Source: Apostichopus japonicus (taxonomy: Eukaryota; Echinodermata; Holothuroidea; Aspidochirotida; Stichopodidae). From it: a stretch of 64,000 nucleotides of DNA. Position 1 is the stretch's first letter. Each line of letters starts with the position of its first letter. Of the stretch, positions 57,730 through 64,000 are shown one piece after another. Both the position numbers and the translations under genes were made by a program. The stretch is taken from positions 16,364,521 through 16,428,520 of the forward strand of contig NC_092562.1 in NCBI RefSeq assembly GCF_037975245.1, given 5' to 3'. The notes beneath the pieces are model-generated. The model had not been told where the DNA came from, did no database searches, and was given only the letters and a program-made list of their open reading frames with translations.

Positions 57730-60700
57730 TTATTTGAAGAAATTAGATGCTCTAGCCTTACTCAAGCCATCTTCTAACCATTGCATAGAAATAACAATGG
57801 GTGAAAAATCATTACTTATGATATTATTGACACATGACTCCTCGGGAGGTAAACCTTTGGTCCTACGTGACCGTCTGAGATACAAGGTGGGATCTACTTT
57901 AACTGATTCTAGGGCGGGTGTATCTGGAAATGTGGTGAGCACAGGGGGGTGTGTTGGTTCCTGCCCATCGGAAGCGTCTGTGTCTTCATCAGCACTATGG
58001 TGGTCTACGCTGTCCTCATCATCACAGCTGCTGGTACGGTTGGGTATCTGTCGTGGGATTGGTATCCGAAGTAGTGGGGTCACCGGACTACTATTGGTAC
58101 CTGTAGGGGCATCGTCCTGGGGAGGTGTGTTTGTCTCTTCCATAGTTACTGGAATACGGCAAAGTTTTAAAGCATTGCGGTGGAGAACCTTTTCCATGCC
58201 GTCACCACATTCTGGTTTCACCCGGTAGATCGGTAGATGTATGTTGGGTTGACCTGTGACAATGTGTGGCTCTGGGTTCCAAAAATCCACTGTTTTATGC
58301 CTGCCGTCAAAATGAAGACGTTTTACTAGGACACGCTCACCTCTGGATAAGGGTTGATCTTTCGTCTTTCGATCGTAAAGTTTCTTTTGCACAGCAGATG
58401 CCTTCTCCATTTCTTTCTCTGCAAGTGTATGGGCATGGTGGAGTCGTTCCCAGTGAAAAGTAACCCAGTCAGATGACATCGGTCTCTGGTTGTCTTCAGG
58501 TGTCGCCATTTCTAGATCAATGGGTAGCCTTCCATGTCGACCAAACATTAAGTAGAAGGGAGTTTGCTTTGTTGAGGAATGCTGGGTATTATTATAAAGG
58601 TACGTAAGTTCTGCTAGATGTGCAGGCCACTGCTTCTTCTTTTCGTCGGACAATGTACGCACCATGTTTATAAGGGTACGGTTGAACCGTTCACATAAGC
58701 CATTTCCAGCTGGGTGGTAGGGTGTAGTTCTGCTTTTGTGAATGTTATACATTTGGCAAAGTTCCTTAATTAACCGGGATTCAAAGTTGGCACCTTGGTC
58801 TGACAGGATTCGTGCTGGGCAACCATATTTCGTGACGAAATGCTGCCAAAGGGCTCTTGCCGTTGTTACTGCAGTTTGATTTCTGGTGGCGACTGCGACT
58901 GCTAATTTGGTGAAGTAGTCAGTGATGACTAGGACATTCTCAAAACCATCTGTAGAACGATCAAGCTTTAGAAAGTCAATAGCTACAAGTTCCAGGGGGG
59001 CTGACACCTTAATATTAGCTAGTGGGGCTCTTGTTGTCGTCGTCGGTGGTTTAGCTAGATTGCAACGTTTGCATTCTGCACAATACTTCTGGACATCACT
59101 CCTCATGTTGGGCCAGTAAAAGCGCTCTTGAATAAGTGCCAGTGTTCTGGTGGCTCCAAAATGTCCTGCTTGGTCGTGTAAACCCTGGAGAACTCTGATT
59201 TTCAAACTGGACGGCACCACAAACTGCTTTACTGGGTCTTGGTGACCACTTCTCAGGATCTCTCTATAGAGACACCCATCAAGTATCTTTAGGCTGGTCC
59301 ACTGTTTGAGTAACAATGACACCTCTGTCGAGTCACCATTGTATGTTGGACGCATCCCAGAACGGACATATCTCTTCACTTCGGCTATTGCTGGATCTAG
59401 GTCTTGTCTGTTCCTAAAGTCGTCATTAATGCTTGGTGGAGGTTCCTGATTGGTTGTTTCCTGCTCTGCCAAAGGAAGAAAGCAATCTGTATGCTGCTGA
59501 AGGTTGTAGATAATCTCATCGTCTGGTGTACTACAAGGGGCTTCTTGAGTCTGAGTCATACGGGGCAGTGCATCAGCATTGGTATTTTCTCTGCCTGGTT
59601 TGTACGCAATCTTATAGTGGAAATTCGCAAGTCTTGCTACCCATCTCTGTTCAATGGCTCCGAGGTCTGCTGTAGCTAGGAACTGTAGGGGTTTATGGTC
59701 TGTATAAATAACAAATTCAGCGCCGAGTAAATATGACTTGAACTTTTGAGTTACTGCCCAGGAGATTGCTAGTAGTTCTAACTTGAACGCACTGTAGTTC
59801 TGGTCATTTCGTTCTGTTTTTCGGAGACTTCGACTAGCGTAAGCTATGACTCGTTCTTTGTTTTCTTGAACTTGTGTCAATACTGCCCCCAATCCTGTAC
59901 CACTAGCGTCAGTGTACAGTCTAAAAGGCAGTGAATAGTCTGCATAGGCTAGAATCGGAGGTGAGGATAGTTCCTGTCTTAGGTGGTCAAAAGCATCCTG
60001 ACATCTGGGGGACCATTCAAAGGCTTTCTTTAGGGGTAGCCCATTCTTTGGTTTAGATGTGAGCTCGTACAATGGGCCTGCAATCTTTGAAAAATCTTTA
60101 ATGAATCGCCTGTAGAACCCTGCCATACCCAGAAAGCATCTCACATCTGATACAGAGGTGGGGGTGGGCCAGTCTTTGATGACTGCACACTTTTCTGGTT
60201 CAGTAGATATGCCCTCTGCCGACACCACATGACCAAGGTAGTGTACTTCTTTCTGCAACAGGTGGCACTTACTTGGTTTAGCCTTCAACCCATGCTTACT
60301 TAGTCTGTCCAGGACATTCCCTAATCTTTGAAGATGTGATGGAAAATCTTGAGAGAAGACGATGATGCCATCTAAATACAAAAGTACAGACTCGTAATTC
60401 ATGTCTCCCAGACAGGCCTCCATTAATCGTTGAAAAGTCGCTGGAGCGTTGCATAAACCGAAGGGCATTCTTTGAAATTCGAACAGTCCCATAGGTGTTG
60501 TGAAGGCTGTTTTCTGCTGATCTTCGGGATTCATGGCAACCTGCCAGTAGCCACTCACCAAGTCTAGGGTGGAAAATAATCTGGCATGACCCAACGCATT
60601 TAAGGACTCATCAATTCGGGGGAGAGGGTAGGCATCCTTCCTAGTAAGAGCATTTAGTCTGCGATAATCCACACAAATCCTTATCTTTCCATCTTTCTTC

Positions 60701-61926
60701 CTTACTAACACAGTGGGAGCTGCCCATGGACTGTAGCTTTCTTGGATGACCCCCTTTTCTAGCATCTGTTTGATTTGATCTTTTACCTCCTGGTAAAGTT
60801 TGGGCGGAATCATTCTATATTTTTCCCTCACTGGTGGGCTGTCACCTGTTGGAATTTGATGTGTGATAGTAGCTGTACACCCGTAGTCACCATCATCTTT
60901 AGCAAAAACTTCTTTGTGGTCATTAAGAAATTTAGCAAGCATAGCCACCTCATCAGAACAAAGAGTTTCAGTGTTGACATTAACAGGTACTGGTAAATCT
61001 CCAGGTATTTGAGAGTGAGCGCTTTCATTGACCACTGTAGCATGCTGCTCAGAGATAACAACTTCTACTGTTTGTTGATCAACGTGCACTAAGTTTACTT
61101 CTGGAGTCTGATGATGTAATACCTCCACCTCATGTAATTGTGCCAAAACTGAACCTTTCCTGAGCAGGATGTCACTGGTGCTGATGTTGAGAAGTCTAAT
61201 GTGCACTTTATTATTAGTAACCGTAGACAATGATTTGGCCACTAAAATATCCTTTGGTAAGTTGTTTTGGTCATCAGGTAGTGGTTCTATTATTCCCTGA
61301 CCACAAGTTCTCCCTTTCCCTAAATCGCAGTAGCTCTCTATGATCATCTCTTGTCTGGCAGGTAGTAAAACAGATTGGCCCCTGGGAATTGAAACTCTAC
61401 CTATAATGCCTGATAGATTCTCACTCTCTGTTCCCCCTTCTTCAGCCATCTGTATAAAGTGTAGTACTTCTGCTGTTTGAGCACACCGATCTCTGGATGG
61501 ATTCGACTTCATGTTCGGACTATTAAATAGCATCTCTTTGCAAAGCCTTATTGCGTTCATTCCTAATAGGCAGGGAATGCCACTGGCAGCATTCTCAGGA
61601 ACAAGGAGGGCTATAATATTAATTTCAACTTCAGAAATGACTAGCTTCACTTCCACACATCCTGAAAATGGAACAGGTAAATGGTTTGCACCTTTAAGCC
61701 TGAGCCAATGCAGAGGGCCTGATGAACGATGTCTGTCAGCCAAGTGTTCTCTGAAGTATTTTTCTGATATGGTCGTCACTTGTGAGCCGGTGTCAATGAT
61801 ACATGGCATAGGGTGGCCCTCTATTAGAATCTTGGTGATCATGTGACCTCCAACGACCTTGTCTCTGATGTCCCTAGTCGGTATAGATGAGCCTAACGAG
61901 GCAGAGCATTCCATAGTTTGGCTCAC
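57730..61926 (-). CDS. pol: Ty3/gypsy pol polyprotein (protease, RT, RNase H, integrase), 1398 aa, RT active site mutated
   Basis: Domains in order, numbered from the GTG at 61926: aspartic protease with IDTGSQV (D45) and CLLGMNAI; reverse transcriptase with RKKDGKIRICVDYRRLN, FSTLDLVSGYWQV, FQRMPFGLCNAPATF and the active-site box, which here reads YLDG (Y517-G520) instead of YLDD; RNase H with LYTDASGTG (D673) and TDHKPLQF; integrase with an HHCC finger (HDQAGHFG...CAECKRC), then D984, D1043 and E1079 with D-x35-E spacing; a basic C-terminal part with no chromodomain that I can see. The frame is -1 relative to gag and stays open upstream into gag, so Pol is probably made as a Gag-Pol fusion and the GTG is only an annotation start. 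The frame has no stop despite the RT lesion, which fits a very young copy. Confidence 0.95.
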   Translation of the reverse strand: MSQTMECSASLGSSIPTRDIRDKVVGGHMITKILIEGHPMPCIIDTGSQVTTISEKYFREHLADRHRSSGPLHWLRLKGANHLPVPFSGCVEVKLVISEVEINIIALLVPENAASGIPCLLGMNAIRLCKEMLFNSPNMKSNPSRDRCAQTAEVLHFIQMAEEGGTESENLSGIIGRVSIPRGQSVLLPARQEMIIESYCDLGKGRTCGQGIIEPLPDDQNNLPKDILVAKSLSTVTNNKVHIRLLNISTSDILLRKGSVLAQLHEVEVLHHQTPEVNLVHVDQQTVEVVISEQHATVVNESAHSQIPGDLPVPVNVNTETLCSDEVAMLAKFLNDHKEVFAKDDGDYGCTATITHQIPTGDSPPVREKYRMIPPKLYQEVKDQIKQMLEKGVIQESYSPWAAPTVLVRKKDGKIRICVDYRRLNALTRKDAYPLPRIDESLNALGHARLFSTLDLVSGYWQVAMNPEDQQKTAFTTPMGLFEFQRMPFGLCNAPATFQRLMEACLGDMNYESVLLYLDGIIVFSQDFPSHLQRLGNVLDRLSKHGLKAKPSKCHLLQKEVHYLGHVVSAEGISTEPEKCAVIKDWPTPTSVSDVRCFLGMAGFYRRFIKDFSKIAGPLYELTSKPKNGLPLKKAFEWSPRCQDAFDHLRQELSSPPILAYADYSLPFRLYTDASGTGLGAVLTQVQENKERVIAYASRSLRKTERNDQNYSAFKLELLAISWAVTQKFKSYLLGAEFVIYTDHKPLQFLATADLGAIEQRWVARLANFHYKIAYKPGRENTNADALPRMTQTQEAPCSTPDDEIIYNLQQHTDCFLPLAEQETTNQEPPPSINDDFRNRQDLDPAIAEVKRYVRSGMRPTYNGDSTEVSLLLKQWTSLKILDGCLYREILRSGHQDPVKQFVVPSSLKIRVLQGLHDQAGHFGATRTLALIQERFYWPNMRSDVQKYCAECKRCNLAKPPTTTTRAPLANIKVSAPLELVAIDFLKLDRSTDGFENVLVITDYFTKLAVAVATRNQTAVTTARALWQHFVTKYGCPARILSDQGANFESRLIKELCQMYNIHKSRTTPYHPAGNGLCERFNRTLINMVRTLSDEKKKQWPAHLAELTYLYNNTQHSSTKQTPFYLMFGRHGRLPIDLEMATPEDNQRPMSSDWVTFHWERLHHAHTLAEKEMEKASAVQKKLYDRKTKDQPLSRGERVLVKRLHFDGRHKTVDFWNPEPHIVTGQPNIHLPIYRVKPECGDGMEKVLHRNALKLCRIPVTMEETNTPPQDDAPTGTNSSPVTPLLRIPIPRQIPNRTSSCDDEDSVDHHSADEDTDASDGQEPTHPPVLTTFPDTPALESVKVDPTLYLRRSRRTKGLPPEESCVNNIISNDFSPIVISMQWLEDGLSKARASNFFK

Positions 61927-61928
61927 AA

Positions 61929-62942
61929 CTATGGATTGGTCTCGTTTGGGTGAACCGATGTTGTCTGGGGTTGGAAAGGGGTAGCATCTGCAGACAGGTG
62001 TGGTGGGGGCCCTCGTCTCCTCCTACAATTCCTGGCAACATGGCCCGAGATGTTGCAGTTTCTACAGATCGGTCGACCATCTTCTGTAAACTGGTCTGAA
62101 GCCCTTCTACCACCGGTTGGTCGGTTTCTCGGCGTTGCCATGGCAACCATAGACTGCAAGTGCAGCATTTGTTGTTGCATATTGGAGAATGCTGCCTCCA
62201 TCGTTTTCTGCCATTCTTGGAAGGCTGGGTTTTTGGGCGTTGTACTTTGGACCGGTGCAGTCGGGATCCCTACTTGATGAAGTTCAGCTGTGATGACTTC
62301 CGCACTGTCCATCCTCATGGCTTTTTCTAGCTCAAGGGCCTCATCTTTGATATCTTTGAAACTGCTGTCGCTATCCTTCCTGATTTCTCTTCGTAGCTCC
62401 ATCTTGATGGAGTTGCTGGAAATTCCCTCGATGAATCGATCTCTAAGGGTTTTGTCTTTTTCAGGTAGGGATGATGGGTGCTTTAGGATTTGCTGCAAAA
62501 GTTCTTCCAGGCATAGGGAGTATTGCCTGATGGTCTCATGCCTATGCTGATTTCTGGCGTAGAAGCGACTCATCAGTGTCGTCAGGGGCGTATTGTCCCC
62601 ATAAATTTTATCTAGATGACCAAGCACTGCATCAATGGTTGAACGTTGGTCTTCCTCTAGAACGAGCACCTCCCTCCGTGCTACACCACCCAGATACCGA
62701 AGGGCCAACTCTACTTGTTGGTCCTGGGGGGTCCTCCATGCTTTGAGTGCAGCTTTCAGGCTAGCTTTCCATTCCCCCCAACCAGGGTCGTTTTTACTAG
62801 TTGGGGTACCCACAAAGGTTGAAATGTGGTGATTAATGGGGATATAAATTGCAGGGAGAGGCTGGTTTCCCGAGCAGTCAGGTGTCACTGAATCAATATT
62901 ATCATTCATGGTTATTCTCAATGGTAAACAGTTTGTAAGCAA
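61929..62942 (-). CDS. gag: Ty3/gypsy Gag, 337 aa, with CCHC zinc knuckle
   Basis: Structural protein of the element's particle. The N-terminal part, with WGEWKASLKAALKAWR, LRYLGGVARREVLVL and YARNQHRHETIRQYSLCLEE, is a retrotransposon Gag capsid-like region. A charged helical middle follows, then a nucleocapsid-type knuckle CRNCNISGHVARNC (C-x2-C-x4-H-x4-C) and an RRRRGPPP basic tail. The frame ends TAG at 61931-61929, just upstream of the pol frame. A second Met follows 11 residues in (MNDNIDSV), near 62909, and could be the true start. Confidence 0.93.
   Translation of the reverse strand: MLTNCLPLRITMNDNIDSVTPDCSGNQPLPAIYIPINHHISTFVGTPTSKNDPGWGEWKASLKAALKAWRTPQDQQVELALRYLGGVARREVLVLEEDQRSTIDAVLGHLDKIYGDNTPLTTLMSRFYARNQHRHETIRQYSLCLEELLQQILKHPSSLPEKDKTLRDRFIEGISSNSIKMELRREIRKDSDSSFKDIKDEALELEKAMRMDSAEVITAELHQVGIPTAPVQSTTPKNPAFQEWQKTMEAAFSNMQQQMLHLQSMVAMATPRNRPTGGRRASDQFTEDGRPICRNCNISGHVARNCRRRRGPPPHLSADATPFQPQTTSVHPNETNP
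61944..61950 (-). promoter_or_regulatory. Candidate -1 ribosomal frameshift slippery site (CCCAAAC)
   Basis: In the gag frame the sequence reads C CCA AAC, which fits the X XXY YYZ pattern, and it lies five codons before the gag stop. The pol frame is exactly -1 to gag and has no stop between this site and pol. I did not identify a downstream stimulatory structure. Confidence 0.55.
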
Positions 62943-63091
62943 AAATATATAGAAGTACTGAAGAAACCATATGCAAAATAATGAAATGTGAATAAAATAA
63001 GTCTCCTATCAACCAGTCTTATTCAAGTACAACAACATTTGAAATAAATACTATATAACGACAATTGCCATTTGGGGAGCAATAATTGAAA

Positions 63092-63109
63092 ACCCCACTC
63101 GTACTACCA
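63092..63109 (-). promoter_or_regulatory. Probable tRNA primer-binding site
   Basis: Just inside the 5' LTR, minus strand, one base after CTTACA, the sequence TGGTAGTACGAGTGGGGT starts with TGG, which would pair with the CCA end of a tRNA. I cannot say which tRNA. Confidence 0.6.
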
Positions 63110-63110
63110 A

Positions 63111-64000
63111 TGTAAGAGTTGCGGGATATGGGGTTCTTGTCAGCAGCTAGCTGTACAACAAGATTATTGGGAATCCCCCTAGTGGTCACGATGTGTGAGG
63201 ACAACTGACCACTGTATAACAAATACAACAGGCTAAAAACAAGAATAAGACTGGCTGTTAGGTATAGAAAATAGTTATATTGCTCGGTCACACATGTGTG
63301 CAACATAAAGAATCTTGGGAAAGTACTCTTTACTGTTACACAATTATTAACAATGAAAACTAGAGATATTGATATAAACAACTAGGGGTGTCAAGTGGCC
63401 ACAAGACTAATACATGTATGTGCACATTAATAAAAAAGAGATAGAGCTTATCTGGCGGGCGGGTCTGTATAGTCCAGCAACACGGCACGGCAATGTAGTA
63501 GAATAACTGGTAGGCACGGTGATGCAAGGTTTAATAAATGAATGTCCGATAGCAGGAAATTACGAAATAGAAGGTGAGAGGTAAGAGTTCCGTGAATATA
63601 CTCCAGTGGATATAGATACGAGGGAGAGTTCCAGGAATACTCCAATAAAATATATATATTCAAAGAAATGTTCTTCCCAAGGAGAGTAGGTAAAGTCCAG
63701 GTACAAGAGACAGTAGGTAGAAGACTAGGTGACGTCCACGTAAAAGAGTAGGTGAAGTCCCGGTAAAAGATAGGTTAAAGAGTAGGTGAAGTCCCGGTAA
63801 AAGATAGGTTAAAGAGTAGGTGAAGTCCCGGTAAAAGATAGGTTAAAGAGTAGGTGAAGTCCCAGTAAAAGATATGTAAATACAAAATGGCAACTAGCAG
63901 CTACAGTAGAACACAGCTCTCAGTTCCATTGAATCCAATAAAAACGATGAAATAATGTTTACAAGCGTACAGCAAATCAATTATAGACAATTAATTCCTC
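63111..64000 (-). repeat. 5' LTR of the Ty3/gypsy element, partial (cut by window end)
   Basis: It matches 55956-56846 with one single-base indel in an A run and no substitution that I found. The rest of the LTR, including the promoter end, is outside the window. Confidence 0.95.

Larger units (their letters stand above)
55956..64000 (-). mobile_element. Ty3/gypsy LTR retrotransposon, near-complete, 5' LTR cut by the window end
   Basis: Order on the minus strand: 5' LTR (from beyond 64000 down to 63111), primer-binding site, gag, pol (protease, RT, RNase H, integrase), polypurine tract, 3' LTR (57407-55956). Protease-RT-RNase H-integrase order is that of Ty3/gypsy, and no env frame is visible. 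If the 5' LTR has the same length as the 3' LTR, the element is about 8.6 kb. Over the 890 bp visible in both LTRs the only difference I found is one A in a homopolymer (seven A near 56280, six in the other copy), so the insertion is very recent. It carries an inactivating change in the RT active site. Confidence 0.95.

Noticed and set aside
57734-61846. Plus-strand open frames opposite pol (for example 57734-58228, 61511-61846)
   Set aside because: They are shadows of the pol coding sequence and show no family motifs.

Overview
The window is eukaryotic DNA, AT-rich, with intron-split genes, GT-AG splice sites, dense microsatellites, tRNA-derived SINEs, LINE fragments, many small hAT-type elements and a Ty3/gypsy element. 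Gene content and repeat style suggest a marine invertebrate deuterostome. An echinoderm, perhaps a sea cucumber, is my best guess, but no ribosomal or mitochondrial marker is present to prove it.

Layout. (1) 1-1497 (+): the last coding exon of a TRIC-type intracellular cation channel (TMEM38 family), followed by an 80-85 bp minisatellite. (2) 2.2-11.6 kb: no gene recognised; it holds a 47 bp minisatellite of about 20 copies and a non-autonomous hAT element with a perfect 8 bp target duplication. (3) 11626-23857 (-): a complete nine-exon gene for a 361-residue malate/L-lactate dehydrogenase of the Ldh_2 (YjmC/AllD-like) family. I rebuilt it exon by exon and all phases agree. Its introns carry two LINE remnants and a SINE that sits 22 bp from a 5' splice site. 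(4) 23.9-28.8 kb: a divergent intergenic region with microsatellites and a 92 bp duplication. (5) 28789-43769 (+): a complete ten-exon gene for a 556-residue type I membrane protein with a signal peptide, four fibronectin-III-like domains, one membrane helix and a 62-residue tail. Its first domain and intron phases look like a class II cytokine receptor (interferon/IL-10 receptor/tissue factor group). This is the most interesting item in the window. (6) 32.4-48.7 kb: at least nine hAT-type MITEs, most with perfect 8 bp target duplications, including three nested one inside another at 47.2-48.7 kb. (7) 48.7-55.9 kb: no gene recognised; it holds a SINE copy and a 72 bp tandem repeat that stays open in translation. 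(8) 55956-64000 (-): a very young Ty3/gypsy LTR retrotransposon with 1452 bp LTRs, gag with a CCHC knuckle, and a full-length pol in the -1 frame. Its reverse transcriptase has lost the second catalytic aspartate (YLDG). The far end of the 5' LTR lies outside the window.

The three host genes do not form an obvious pathway. The dehydrogenase and the receptor-like gene are divergent, with about 4.9 kb between their start codons. Most of the remaining structure is transposon history, and exact target duplications let the order of several insertions be read directly.
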